A stretch of 64,000 nucleotides of DNA from Spongiihabitans sp963422685 (lineage in GTDB: Bacteria > Pseudomonadota > Gammaproteobacteria > Arenicellales > Poriferihabitantaceae). Position 1 is the stretch's first letter; each line of letters opens with the position of its first letter. The notes under the pieces were generated by a model. That model worked only from the letters and a program-made list of their open reading frames with translations, was not told the DNA's origin and made no database searches. This document shows, one piece after another, positions 47,567 to 55,891 of this stretch. The translations under genes and the position numbers were made by a program. Where the stretch lies: NCBI GenBank assembly GCA_963422685.1, contig OY730442.1:2356001-2420000 (forward strand). Reading direction: 5' to 3'.

Positions 47567-47836
47567 ATGATTGTTTACCCGCCATTCAATCTCACTATAG
47601 AAGGTGACCTTATCCGCAGTGAGTATTCATTGATTTGGGAACCAATTTATGAATACGTATATATTTTGTATACTGATCGGTCGCTTATTCTGGAGGAGCA
47701 TATACATAATACTCAAGGACCGCCGCTTATATTTTTAATAGGCCATATAGATGCTTCAAGAATATTAATACAAATTTTAGGCGCAACACTAATTTCCATT
47801 GCGCTTACTTTTATTTTTAAAAGTGTCAAAACATAA
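47567..47836 (+). CDS. Hypothetical small membrane protein, first cassette ORF
   Basis: 89 residues from ATG 47567, ending in a hydrophobic span (ILGATLISIALTFIFKS). The frame stays open upstream to the TAA at 47480 with no ATG, GTG or TTG, and the upstream codons encode another hydrophobic span (TILFLYCLTVIAMIV). A CGGAGAG ribosome-like site at 47501-47507 precedes two ATA codons at 47510 and 47513. The natural protein may therefore have two membrane helices and a mutated or non-standard start. Its TAA stop is part of the attC-like element that follows. AT-rich compared with neighbours. Function unknown. Confidence 0.45.
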   Translation: MIVYPPFNLTIEGDLIRSEYSLIWEPIYEYVYILYTDRSLILEEHIHNTQGPPLIFLIGHIDASRILIQILGATLISIALTFIFKSVKT

Positions 47837-47910
47837 CAAGCGCAGGTACAATTGGCCTTTGGGCTGGACTCGCAACTGCGTTGTCCGCCTGTGCCGTAAT
47901 CGTTACGCAC
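47831..47910 (+). repeat. attC-like site 1
   Basis: Begins ACATAACAAGCGCAGG, overlapping the stop codon of the preceding ORF, and ends CCTGTGCCGTAATCGTTACGC. The outer ends (ATAAC and GTTAC) and the CAGG/CCTG arms are inverted relative to each other around a non-palindromic centre. The layout resembles an integron cassette recombination site. Confidence 0.45.
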
Positions 47911-47930
47911 AACAATAGAGTTTCGTAAAA

Positions 47931-48764
47931 ATGCCAGCAGAAGATAAAATAAAGCAGTTTCACGACAACCACCCCGGGCCTGATGCGAGCGGCATCAATT
48001 CGCTCTACAGATTTCACAAGGTCGATAATAAAAATATTCAATTTCTTAAGGAGCTATTTGTAAATAAAAAACTTTACCATGCTTTGCCAAGTAAACTTAA
48101 CGATCCTTTCGAGTGTAAGCCTGACTTTAACTGGCCTTCAAGCCCGAATAAAGTTCGAGATATAAGAAAAGGGCTAATCCAGGCTGCCAGAAAAAACGGT
48201 TGTTCTAAAAAAGAAGCAGAAGCGCTAATATCTAAAGTTATGAAGAATCCAAAATTCACTGAAGACACTATCTATGCAGCAACCCAGAATACTTTGAGTG
48301 AAATTCGGATATGCTCCTTCACCAAAGCAAAAGAAAATCTATTGTTGTGGGCTCACTATGCTGATTCCCACAGAGGGTTTTGCCTGGAATATGATGCCAC
48401 TTTGTTTCCAATTCATTTGGCACTTAAAGTTACTTACAATGATGAATACCCAAGGGAAGAGTATCCTCTTCCACATCCTGGGGCAGGATTAGTTCCGGTA
48501 CTAACAAAATCAAAGGATTGGCAGTATGAAGAAGAATACAGAATAATATATTTCCCCGAAGCGAAACTACGGCTTAGTGGAGATGGTGAGTCTTTATTTT
48601 TATCGGATAATGTTATTAAAAACATCTACTTTGGTTCAAACATAGAGGATTCAAATAAGGAGAAAGTTTTAGCACTTCTAGCTGACGGGCCATTTACTCC
48701 TGGAATTTGGCAAGCGAGGCCATCTAAATCCTCTTTCAAATTGGAGTTTGAACCAAGTGCATAA
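47931..48764 (+). CDS. DUF2971 domain protein, cassette ORF
   Basis: 277 residues. The family pattern is clear: SLYRFHKVDNKNIQFLKELF, LYHALPSKLNDPFECKPDF, then RICSFTKAKENLLLWAHYAD followed by HRGFCLEYD. DUF2971 proteins have no settled biochemical role but are frequent in mobile and defence-rich regions. The gene starts 20 bases after attC-like site 1 and ends at site 2, as expected for a gene cassette. AT-rich codon use sets it apart from the flanking housekeeping genes. Confidence 0.8.
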   Translation: MPAEDKIKQFHDNHPGPDASGINSLYRFHKVDNKNIQFLKELFVNKKLYHALPSKLNDPFECKPDFNWPSSPNKVRDIRKGLIQAARKNGCSKKEAEALISKVMKNPKFTEDTIYAATQNTLSEIRICSFTKAKENLLLWAHYADSHRGFCLEYDATLFPIHLALKVTYNDEYPREEYPLPHPGAGLVPVLTKSKDWQYEEEYRIIYFPEAKLRLSGDGESLFLSDNVIKNIYFGSNIEDSNKEKVLALLADGPFTPGIWQARPSKSSFKLEFEPSA

Positions 48765-48821
48765 TAATTTAAGCAAATGGGGAGCCGTAATTGATACTCT
48801 CCTTAAGGCAGGGCGTTAGCT
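48759..48821 (+). repeat. attC-like site 2
   Basis: Starts GCATAATAATTTAAGC, overlapping the preceding stop codon, and ends CTCCTTAAGGCAGGGCGTTAGCT. GGAG and CTCC form inner arms and GCATAA pairs imperfectly with the GTTAGC end. The final GGCGTTAGCTG is shared exactly with site 4. Confidence 0.45.
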
Positions 48822-48834
48822 GAACAAGAAAGTC

Positions 48835-49575
48835 ATGAGTATTAAATGGATTGCAGCATTTAATCGATTATTCCCCATTCTTGATCGGGGAGGTGAGACT
48901 TACTATAGTGGTCCTAACTTCATCAAAATGGCTCGGCAAGTTGAATATGACCTCCCTGATTATTACACCTATATTGATAACCAAAGCAAGCAGGGAAAAA
49001 GTACAACTAGACGCGACTACTATTGGGATATCATCGAATCACTCACAGAAGCTCAGAAATATGATCTATTTCGTCTATTCATAGGATCTCTTGAACCTCA
49101 TGCCAGAGAAGAAATGAATGATTTAAAATACTTCATATTTGGCGGAGGCTCTCCTGTTCCAAGAGCAAACATACCGGTTGATTTTTCAAGCTCTGAAAAG
49201 CTATCGAGATCATTGGCAGAAATCGATAAAGCAATTGAGTCTGGGCAACATAATCGCGCAGTTACTTTGACCTATTCGTGTTTAGAGGGCGTGTATAAAG
49301 CTTATCTAAATAAAAATAGGCCGGACTCTAATCCACCAAATGACTTGCTGGCAATGGCTAGGCTAGTTAAAAATGATATCCTCGGTAAGGTAAAGGGAAA
49401 CAGCCAGGCGCCTGAGCAAATAATAAACTCCATCCCTACAATTACTAATGCTATCGCAAATTCACGCAACGGCTTCAGCGAGTCTCACTTCGATCAAGAT
49501 GCACAAAACTGGTTGTCGGTATATGCAAGGGATCTTACAAATTCCATCGGTCGGTTGCTATTGCACTTCGTATGA
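48835..49575 (+). CDS. Abortive-infection-like protein (Abi C-terminal type), cassette ORF
   Basis: 246 residues. The N-terminal half (YYSGPNFIKMARQVEYDLPD) is unrecognised. The C-terminal half resembles the Abi_C domain: an HNRAVTLTYSCLEGVYKAYL helix, NDLLAMARLVKNDI, and the closing ITNAIANSRNGFSESH motif followed by a helix ending in LLLHFV. Abi_C proteins are linked to phage resistance by growth arrest, but this member is untested. It starts 14 bases after attC-like site 2 and ends 3 bases before site 3. Confidence 0.6.
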   Translation: MSIKWIAAFNRLFPILDRGGETYYSGPNFIKMARQVEYDLPDYYTYIDNQSKQGKSTTRRDYYWDIIESLTEAQKYDLFRLFIGSLEPHAREEMNDLKYFIFGGGSPVPRANIPVDFSSSEKLSRSLAEIDKAIESGQHNRAVTLTYSCLEGVYKAYLNKNRPDSNPPNDLLAMARLVKNDILGKVKGNSQAPEQIINSIPTITNAIANSRNGFSESHFDQDAQNWLSVYARDLTNSIGRLLLHFV

Positions 49576-49637
49576 CAGCTAACAAAAAAATCAACGCAGA
49601 CGCGGCAAAGCTGCGCCCGATTATCCAGGAATTATGA
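49576..49637 (+). repeat. attC-like site 3
   Basis: Begins CAGCTAACAAAAAAATC and contains ACGCGGCAAAGCTGCGCCC, the inner stem pattern (GCGGC-AAA-GCTGC) typical of attC sites. It ends TTATCCAGGAATTATGAG, where GCGTTATG would be expected, so the right core site looks mutated. Confidence 0.55.
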
Positions 49638-49762
49638 GTTTGCTATATAAAATCATCACCACTTCAGTACTATTTTTAGTCAATATTGTTTCGGCAAATG
49701 ATGTGTTTTGATTAGTGTCCGATCTTCCATTAAAAATTGAGTTCCAGTCCGACGATGAGTAA
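49634..49762 (+). pseudogene. Remnant of a small secreted peptide gene, cassette ORF
   Basis: The ATG at 49634 opens 25 codons with a signal-peptide-like sequence (MSLLYKIITTSVLFLVNIVS, then ANDVF) and meets a TGA at 49709. One base out of frame the reading continues LVSDLPLKIEFQSDDE to a TAA at 49760, immediately before attC-like site 4. A single-base loss would explain both pieces. It is too short to assign. Confidence 0.3.
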
Positions 49763-49827
49763 CCCTAACAAGGCAAAGCAGCGGATCTTCGCACTGTGTG
49801 CTCCAGCCCCTGCTAGCGGCGTTAGCT
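49763..49827 (+). repeat. attC-like site 4
   Basis: Starts CCCTAACAAGGCAAAGCAG one base after a TAA stop and ends CTGCTAGCGGCGTTAGCT. CTAAC/GTTAG and GCAG/CTGC pair as outer and inner arms. Its right end GGCGTTAGCTG is identical to site 2. Confidence 0.55.
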
Positions 49828-49881
49828 GTAGCAGAAACGCTGATACTGAGAGGCTATGCAATCAGCTATAATGGAATAATT

Positions 49882-50805
49882 ATGAATATATACACAACTC
49901 TTTCAATTCCTCACCCATTTCCTTATCAAGGTAGCAAGAGGAATATCGCAGAATACATACTTCCACATTTTCCGTCTGAGGTAGAATGTCTTATTGAGCC
50001 ATTTTGTGGTGCTGGTGCAATATCCATAGCGGCATGTGCCTATGGTCTGGTCGATAGTATCGTGCTAAATGATCTTAATAACCCGCTAATGGATTTATGG
50101 GAACAAATACTAGAGAGACCAAATCAGTTGGTAGATGAATATGAAGAATTGTGGCTTGCGCAACAGCTGGATCGTAAAGAATTCTTTTTTAAGATAAGAG
50201 AGGAATTTAATAAATCGTATCAACCGCACCATTTACTTTACCTTCTTGCACGTATTGTTAAAGGTGCTGTTCGTTACAGTTCTGATGGAATATTCAACCA
50301 AAGTGCTGATAATCGACGTTCTGGAATGAAACCAGGCACGATGAGAAAAAATATTTTGAATATATCTCGTCTATTGAAAAATAAAACTAACATCCAATCC
50401 GTTGATTTTAGAAAAGTAGCATATAAAGCGAAAAAGCAAGATCTGGTATATATGGATCCTCCTTATCAAGGCACATCATTTACTAGAGATCACCGTTATT
50501 TTAATGGTTTAACGTATGATTCTTTTGTTGATGCGTTATCAGAAATGAACAAAAGAGAGATTTCATTCATCATAAGCTATGATGGAGTTACTGGAGACAA
50601 ACGGCACGGCAAGCCACTACCTTCGTTTTTGTCATTAAAGCATTTGCATATACATGCAGGGCGCTCAAGCCAGGCAACATTGCTTGGTGGAAATGATGAA
50701 ACTATTGAATCTCTGTATCTTTCGCCCGCGCTTATAGATCGCCTGGCATCTGAAAAGCCAAAGATAATTTATACAATACCTGAACAAGAATTGGTGTTTG
50801 CATGA
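49882..50805 (+). CDS. Type II DNA adenine-N6 methyltransferase (Dam/DpnII-like)
   Basis: 307 residues from the ATG at 49882; the frame is open further upstream but that part overlaps attC-like site 4. It is an alpha-class N6-adenine methylase. N-terminal FPYQGSKRNIAEYILPHF is the SAM-binding start, motif I is IEPFCGAGAIS, and the catalytic motif IV is YMDPPYQGTSF. It protects host DNA from the adjoining HNH endonuclease, whose start overlaps its stop (ATGA). The recognition site cannot be deduced. AT-rich, with foreign-looking codon use. Confidence 0.88.
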   Translation: MNIYTTLSIPHPFPYQGSKRNIAEYILPHFPSEVECLIEPFCGAGAISIAACAYGLVDSIVLNDLNNPLMDLWEQILERPNQLVDEYEELWLAQQLDRKEFFFKIREEFNKSYQPHHLLYLLARIVKGAVRYSSDGIFNQSADNRRSGMKPGTMRKNILNISRLLKNKTNIQSVDFRKVAYKAKKQDLVYMDPPYQGTSFTRDHRYFNGLTYDSFVDALSEMNKREISFIISYDGVTGDKRHGKPLPSFLSLKHLHIHAGRSSQATLLGGNDETIESLYLSPALIDRLASEKPKIIYTIPEQELVFA

Positions 50806-51536
50806 ACAGGAAAGATTATCCGGCAGAATTTATCAAGTTGTTGAAAAGCGTAGAGGCAAAGCGTCCAAAAACAGTAATAGATCATATTCTTCAGTATGGA
50901 CAGATTACAACGGCAGAGTTAAAAGATACATACGGCTACAACCATCCTCCGCGAGCTATCAGGGATGTAAGAGAACAGGGAATTCCCATAAAAACATTTC
51001 GTGTTACCGGTTCTGATGGAAGGAAAATAGCAGCTTACAAATTTGGTGATCTTTCCGAGGTCAGGGCAACCCGACTATCTGGTCGGACCGCTTTCTCATC
51101 AAATCTCAAACATGCGCTTATAGAAAAATATGGTACTCGTTGCAACATATATCTTGAGCCGTTTCCTGTGCGTGAATTGCAAATAGATCATCGAGTCCCA
51201 TTTGAAATTGCTGGCGATAATGGAGGGCTATCTGATGATGTAAGTGAATATATGTTGCTATGTGCTTCAGCAAATAGGGCAAAGTCATGGAGTTGTGAAA
51301 ACTGCCCAAACTGGAAAAACAAAGAATTAAATGTCTGTAAATCTTGTTATTGGGCGTTTCCAGAATCATATAGTCACATTGCCACGCGCGATATTCGCAG
51401 AATGGATTTATTATGGTCGGGTGAAGAAATTGCAGATTACGACATTTTGATAAATGAACCTGGCAAGGTAAAAGAAGAAGCTCCTGAGTATGTGAAAAAT
51501 ATACTCCGCAATCATTTCAAGAATAAAAAAAGCTAA
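50802..51536 (+). CDS. HNH restriction endonuclease partner of the methyltransferase
   Basis: 244 residues. An N-terminal winged-helix-like region (ILQYGQITTAELKDTYGYNH) precedes an HNH core: first His in ELQIDHRVPFEIAG, and Asn in LCASANRAKSWSCENC, with a zinc site formed by CENC and CKSC. The fused DNA-binding and HNH layout is common in type II enzymes. It overlaps the methylase stop by 4 bases and its own stop codon lies inside attC-like site 5. No regulator (C protein) gene is present. Confidence 0.82.
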   Translation: MNRKDYPAEFIKLLKSVEAKRPKTVIDHILQYGQITTAELKDTYGYNHPPRAIRDVREQGIPIKTFRVTGSDGRKIAAYKFGDLSEVRATRLSGRTAFSSNLKHALIEKYGTRCNIYLEPFPVRELQIDHRVPFEIAGDNGGLSDDVSEYMLLCASANRAKSWSCENCPNWKNKELNVCKSCYWAFPESYSHIATRDIRRMDLLWSGEEIADYDILINEPGKVKEEAPEYVKNILRNHFKNKKS

Positions 51537-51612
51537 CAATCGCATCACTGGAAAAATATAGTTGTAGAGCAAAGCGGCACTGCTTTTTTTGTCAGTGATG
51601 CCGAGTATTGTG
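51530..51612 (+). repeat. attC-like site 5
   Basis: Begins AAGCTAACAATCGCATCACTG, with the stop codon of the HNH gene inside it, and continues to CAGTGATGCCGAGTATTG. GCATCACTG (51542-51550) and CAGTGATGC (51593-51601) are perfect 9-base arms. The final GTTAG core is degraded to GTATTG. Confidence 0.5.
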
Positions 51613-51648
51613 GGTGTGTTCGGCTTCTGAGAAACCGGGTTGATTCAT
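51592..51648 (-). pseudogene. Possible 5' stub of a gene cut by the cassette cluster
   Basis: On the minus strand an ATG at 51648 with a perfect AGGAGG five bases upstream opens 18 codons (MNQPGFSEAEHTHNTRHH) and stops within the right arm of attC-like site 5. A strong ribosome site before such a short frame suggests the beginning of an ordinary gene whose remainder was lost. The peptide itself is not recognised. Confidence 0.25.
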
Positions 51649-51833
51649 GGTGGCCTCCTGGTCGAATGGATCTTGTGTATCCTCGCATTTTGAGCGACTT
51701 ATTCAGAAGTTCCTTAAGCGTTCAATTTTTACATTTCTTTGATAAGATGGACAGATCAAACCATCAACCCGGCAAAACAACCCTGTGCGGATACAGCCCA
51801 ACACCAGTGTCGATAACACATTAGGAATACGCC

Positions 51834-53231
51834 ATGCAAGAATTTGATATTGTCATAATGGGCAGCGGCCCGGCCGGTAAAACTGCGGCCATACAAGCCA
51901 CCAAATTGGGAAAAAATGCAGCGATTGTGGATGGTATGCACCAGGTCGGCGGGGTCTGCGTACATACCGGAACCATTCCCAGCAAAACTTTGCGCGAAAC
52001 GGTGCTCAACCTGACGGGCTGGCGCGAACGCGGCTTTTACGGGCGGGCCTATCGGGTCAAGGCGGACATACAGGCCCGGGATTTGATGCAGCGGCTGAAT
52101 CTGACCTTGCAAAGCGAAGTCGATATTCAGCAGGATCACCTGGTTCGCAACGGCGTGCAGATTGTGCAGGGCTTCGGGCGGTTTGTGAGCGACAAAGTGG
52201 TGGAGGTCGCCACCACCAATGGTGACACTATTTCGCTCACCGCTGAAAAGTTTATCATCGCGGTGGGAACCAAAACCTATCGACCGGACTATGTTCCATT
52301 TAACGGCGAAACCATCATTGACAGCGATGAGGTCACCTGCATGGAAAAACTTCCCCGCTCCCTGACCGTGATCGGTGCGGGAGTGGTGGGGGTGGAATAT
52401 GCGACCATATTTAAAACCCTGGATATCAATGTCACCCTGATTGAGCCCAGGGACGCCATGCTGACTTTCATGGATCATGAAATTCTGATGCATTTTCAGC
52501 ATGATATGGTTGATGACGGATTGCGGCTGCAATTCGGTCAAAAAGTAACCGGCATTGAATGCCGCAAAAATGGTTCCTGCGTGGTCCGCCTGGACAGTAA
52601 TCGGGCCATTGCCTCGGATATGGTTTTATTCGCTGCCGGTCGGGTGGGCGCGACCGACAATCTGGGAATCGACAAGCTGGGTATTAAAGTGGACCATCGC
52701 GGACGATTGACCGTGAACAAGCGGTTCCAAACCAGCTGCCCGCATATTTACGCCGCTGGAGATGTCATCGGATTCCCGAGTCTGGCTTCAACTTCCCTGG
52801 AGCAGGGGCGAATCGCCGTGCTTGACGCCTTGGGTGAAAAAGTCTACAAAACCCCGGAATTTTTTCCCTACGGAATTTACGCCGTGCCTGAAATGTCCAG
52901 CGTCGGCATGTCGGAAGAGGAAGTAATCAAACGAAAAATTCCCTATGAAGTCGGCATTGTTCAATTACGTGAAACCTCCCGGGGCAAGGTCATGGGACTG
53001 CAATCCGGGCTGTTGAAAATGATATTTTCATTGAAAACGAGACGGTTGCTGGGTGTACATATCGTCGGCGAAGGCGCTACGGAATTAATTCACATCGGCC
53101 AGGCCGTGCTGACGTTAAAAGGCACGCTGGATTATTTTCTGGAAAATGCCTTCAACTACCCCACCCTGGCCGAAGCGTATAAAGTGGCTGCGCTGCACGC
53201 GAATAATCGCATGAAAGCGCTGGAGGAATAA
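51834..53231 (+). CDS. sthA: Soluble pyridine nucleotide transhydrogenase
   Basis: 465 residues, the flavoprotein disulfide reductase fold. The FAD site is IVIMGSGPAGKTAAIQA. The segment GGVCVHTGTIPSKTLRE has Thr in place of the second redox cysteine, the hallmark of SthA versus lipoamide dehydrogenase. The NAD(P) site is VIGAGVVGVEYATIF and the second FAD segment is IYAAGDVIGFPSLAS. It interconverts NADPH and NADH in the cytoplasm. A GATAAGAT element about 85 bases upstream is a possible -10. It restores the housekeeping part of the chromosome after the cassette cluster. Confidence 0.94.
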   Translation: MQEFDIVIMGSGPAGKTAAIQATKLGKNAAIVDGMHQVGGVCVHTGTIPSKTLRETVLNLTGWRERGFYGRAYRVKADIQARDLMQRLNLTLQSEVDIQQDHLVRNGVQIVQGFGRFVSDKVVEVATTNGDTISLTAEKFIIAVGTKTYRPDYVPFNGETIIDSDEVTCMEKLPRSLTVIGAGVVGVEYATIFKTLDINVTLIEPRDAMLTFMDHEILMHFQHDMVDDGLRLQFGQKVTGIECRKNGSCVVRLDSNRAIASDMVLFAAGRVGATDNLGIDKLGIKVDHRGRLTVNKRFQTSCPHIYAAGDVIGFPSLASTSLEQGRIAVLDALGEKVYKTPEFFPYGIYAVPEMSSVGMSEEEVIKRKIPYEVGIVQLRETSRGKVMGLQSGLLKMIFSLKTRRLLGVHIVGEGATELIHIGQAVLTLKGTLDYFLENAFNYPTLAEAYKVAALHANNRMKALEE

Positions 53232-53273
53232 TGCCGGGCAGTCAAGCCGGCCAAATGCCATGATTAAACTGCT

Positions 53274-53564
53274 GTGATTAAACTTTTTAAAAATACGCTG
53301 CGGCGCATGGCGGGCGTTGACAGCGGGGGAAACAACCATACCGAATCGGCCATCCAGTACTGGGGATTCCATATGATCCCGAAAAATGCCGGCGGCGGAT
53401 GGTCCACCGAGGCCGTAATCAGCAAGCAGATCAATGGTGAAGTAAAATCCCATCACTTTATTCGCGCCGATCAGACCAACAGCAGACAAAGCGCTATTGC
53501 GCTTGCAACCGCGAAAGCGCGCATCGTAATTGATCAGTCCGGCGAAAATATATTCGCTAAATAA
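53274..53564 (+). CDS. HlyU-family protein
   Basis: 96 residues with a GTG start. The core (YWGFHMIPKNAGGGWSTEAV, ISKQINGEVKSHHFIRAD, ARIVIDQSGENIF) matches the HlyU family, named for a Vibrio haemolysin activator but present in many bacteria without it. The role here is unknown. It lies 42 bases after sthA, with a small tandem duplication (TGATTAAACT) just before its start. Confidence 0.75.
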   Translation: MIKLFKNTLRRMAGVDSGGNNHTESAIQYWGFHMIPKNAGGGWSTEAVISKQINGEVKSHHFIRADQTNSRQSAIALATAKARIVIDQSGENIFAK

Positions 53565-53868
53565 CACAACCCGATTCGTAAACCGAATGCGTCAAGCCGC
53601 TGTCGCGGCTGCTGGACACGACACTCGGAGTGGGGCGCACAAGTGATGCGATGAAACTGATGCAGATAGTTGTCGGGGTCGGGTGGCGATGCCGGGTCAT
53701 ATTGCATCATCAGATTCCGACTGTGCTTTTTTTGCCGGACTAATGTAGTCTTCCGCGTTGATGCTATGTCGCAAGCGCGGTCGTTGCTGGCTTGCCGACC
53801 ATGATGGGGAAACATCAGTCTGAAAGATCATCCTGAAAACCGGTCAACAACCGATACCCCGAATATAA
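53565..53868. other. Intergenic region, no recognised gene
   Basis: 304 bp. A minus-strand frame of 93 codons (53534-53815, with ASTRKTTLVRQKKHS) covers most of it but overlaps the HlyU gene end and has no known domain. No terminator hairpin with a T-run was found. Confidence 0.4.
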
Positions 53869-55053
53869 ATGAAGATAGTCAACGTTAAAACCTGGGTAGT
53901 CGGCAATCCGCCGCCGCATTTTGGCGGCCGGTATTTTATTTTTTTAAAGCTGGTTACGGATAACGGTATTGAAGGCGTCGGTGAGGTCTATGCGGCGACC
54001 TTCGGCCCTCATGTCATTGTGAAAATGATTGAAGACGTGGCCGAGCGGTTTGTGATTGATGCCAATCCGTTTGCAATCGAAAAGCTTTGGCGGCGGGTTT
54101 ATGGCAGCGGTTATAACCTGCGTCCCGATGTGTCGCTGATGGGGGTTTTGAGCGGGCTGGAAATGGCTTGCTGGGACATTGTCGGCAAGTCCGTGGACAA
54201 GCCGGTTTATCAATTGCTCGGCGGCCGGGTTCACGAAAAATTACGCAGCTATACCTATCTGTATCCCGCACCGGGAGACGCTGCCAGCGTTTATCACGAC
54301 CCCGACCTGGCGGCGGAACGGGCCCTGGAGTATGTCGAGCAGGGTTTTACTGCGGTGAAATTTGATCCCGCCGGACCCTATACCGTATACGATGGTCGCC
54401 AGCCCGGGCTGGCAGACCTGGAACGTTGCGAACGATTCGCAAAACAAATCCGCGCAGCGGTGGGCAACCGCGCGGATATGCTGTTCGGAACCCACGGCCA
54501 GTTCACCGCAGCCGGCGCCATACGTCTGGCCAAACGGCTGGAACCCTATGATCCGCTGTGGCTTGAAGAACCTACGCCGCCGGAAAACCCGGCGGAAATG
54601 GCCCGGGTTGCGCGGCAAACCTCAATCCCCATCGCCACTGGTGAGCGCCTGACCACAAAATATGAATTTGCCAGGGTGCTGGAAACCCGGGCGGCCGCGA
54701 TACTGCAAATGGCGCTGGGCCGGGTGGGCGGGCTGCTTGAAGCGAAAAAAATTGCGGGAATGGCGGAGACGTACTATGCGCAAATCGCGCCGCATTTATA
54801 CTGCGGACCAATTGAAGGCGCGGCCAACGTGCAGCTCGCGACCTGTACACCGAATTTTTTGATTCTGGAAAGCATTCAAACCTGGGGCGGCTTTCATGCA
54901 GAAATTCTTAAAAAACCGGTGCAATGGCAGGATGGTTATGTGATTCCACCGACCGACCCGGGGCTGGGCGTGGAACTGGATGAGACTGTAGCCGAGTCAA
55001 ATCCCTATACCGGCAGGCAATTGCATCTGGAGATGTCCGACCGCGCTGTTTAG
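53869..55053 (+). CDS. Mandelate racemase/muconate lactonizing (enolase superfamily) enzyme
   Basis: 394 residues. The N-terminal capping domain (MKIVNVKTWVVGNPPP) is followed by the barrel: VKFDPAGPYT with the usual catalytic Lys, MLFGTHGQFTAAGA, LEEPTPPEN, IATGERLTTKYEF, and APHLYCGPIEGAANV with the catalytic His. Two Glu metal ligands are visible (EEP and GER); the first ligand, usually Asp before xHG, reads Gly in GTHGQ. This subgroup is conserved across bacteria but the substrate is not known to me; galactonate- or mannonate-type sugar acid dehydration is the nearest guess. No sugar-acid pathway genes are nearby. Confidence 0.85.
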   Translation: MKIVNVKTWVVGNPPPHFGGRYFIFLKLVTDNGIEGVGEVYAATFGPHVIVKMIEDVAERFVIDANPFAIEKLWRRVYGSGYNLRPDVSLMGVLSGLEMACWDIVGKSVDKPVYQLLGGRVHEKLRSYTYLYPAPGDAASVYHDPDLAAERALEYVEQGFTAVKFDPAGPYTVYDGRQPGLADLERCERFAKQIRAAVGNRADMLFGTHGQFTAAGAIRLAKRLEPYDPLWLEEPTPPENPAEMARVARQTSIPIATGERLTTKYEFARVLETRAAAILQMALGRVGGLLEAKKIAGMAETYYAQIAPHLYCGPIEGAANVQLATCTPNFLILESIQTWGGFHAEILKKPVQWQDGYVIPPTDPGLGVELDETVAESNPYTGRQLHLEMSDRAV

Positions 55054-55180
55054 TGCAGATTGATTTCCGGTTTACGTGCCTGCCGTCCGATGATAAAAAA
55101 CAGGCGGTTTTTGCTGCAAGGATATGATTGCGTGGATCGGGAGGATAATCGCGGCGAAGAATTGAATGAAACGGCAATCG

Positions 55181-55891
55181 CTATTCCAGGGAAACAGGCA
55201 GATTTTCGCCCGCTTCCACACCAACATCGGTATGCCTGAGCCGCAGCGCCATCAGTTCAACGCCGGCCCGCCGCGCCGCGACCAGCTCCCGGTGATAGTC
55301 AGGATCAATCCTTGACGCTACGGCAAAGGTATTTCCTTCCGGGCGGTTTACCGCATACAGCATCACCGCCCGGCATCCCTGCCTGACCGCATGTTGCAGC
55401 AGTTGCACATGCTTCCTGCCCCGGCCGGTAATCGCGTCGGGGAAAAGCACGGTGTTCTCGTCCAGTAATGTCGCATTTTTGATTTCGACATAACAGTCCG
55501 TGCGCTGCCGGCCGGTCAGTAAAAAATCGAATCGGGACTGGTCGAATCCAGGTGCGGCGTAGACCGGTTCGGACTTCACCGCGTCGTAGCCCGCCAATGC
55601 CGCAATCATGCCCGCATGAATAAAACTGCGGATGATGTGATTCACCCGATATGTGTTCACACCAATCCAGCCGCCGCCCATGTTGACCCGCTCAAGGGTC
55701 CATTTAAGCTTGCGCCGGGGATTGCCGCTGGCACTGAGCTGAACCGGGACGCCGGGTTCCCAGCAGCCCGTCATCGCGCCGGTGTTGGGGCAGTGCGCGG
55801 TCACTTCTTCTCCAGTGTGGAGCCGAACGTCGGCCAGGAAACGCTGGTATCTGGCAATAATTTTGCCGTCGTGTAATGGCGGTAACCTCAA
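55181..55891 (-). CDS. sfsA: Sugar fermentation stimulation protein homolog
   Basis: 236 residues with a TTG start that overlaps the stop of the upstream phosphatase gene. SfsA signatures: AHCPNTGAMTGCWEPG, IGVNTYRVN, SRFDFLLTG and CYVEIKNATLL, a nuclease-like PD-(D/E)xK pattern (D then ExK). SfsA binds DNA and was linked to maltose gene expression in E. coli; its true role is unsettled. The pair with a tyrosine phosphatase-like gene suggests co-transcription. Confidence 0.93.
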   Translation of the reverse strand: MRLPPLHDGKIIARYQRFLADVRLHTGEEVTAHCPNTGAMTGCWEPGVPVQLSASGNPRRKLKWTLERVNMGGGWIGVNTYRVNHIIRSFIHAGMIAALAGYDAVKSEPVYAAPGFDQSRFDFLLTGRQRTDCYVEIKNATLLDENTVLFPDAITGRGRKHVQLLQHAVRQGCRAVMLYAVNRPEGNTFAVASRIDPDYHRELVAARRAGVELMALRLRHTDVGVEAGENLPVSLE

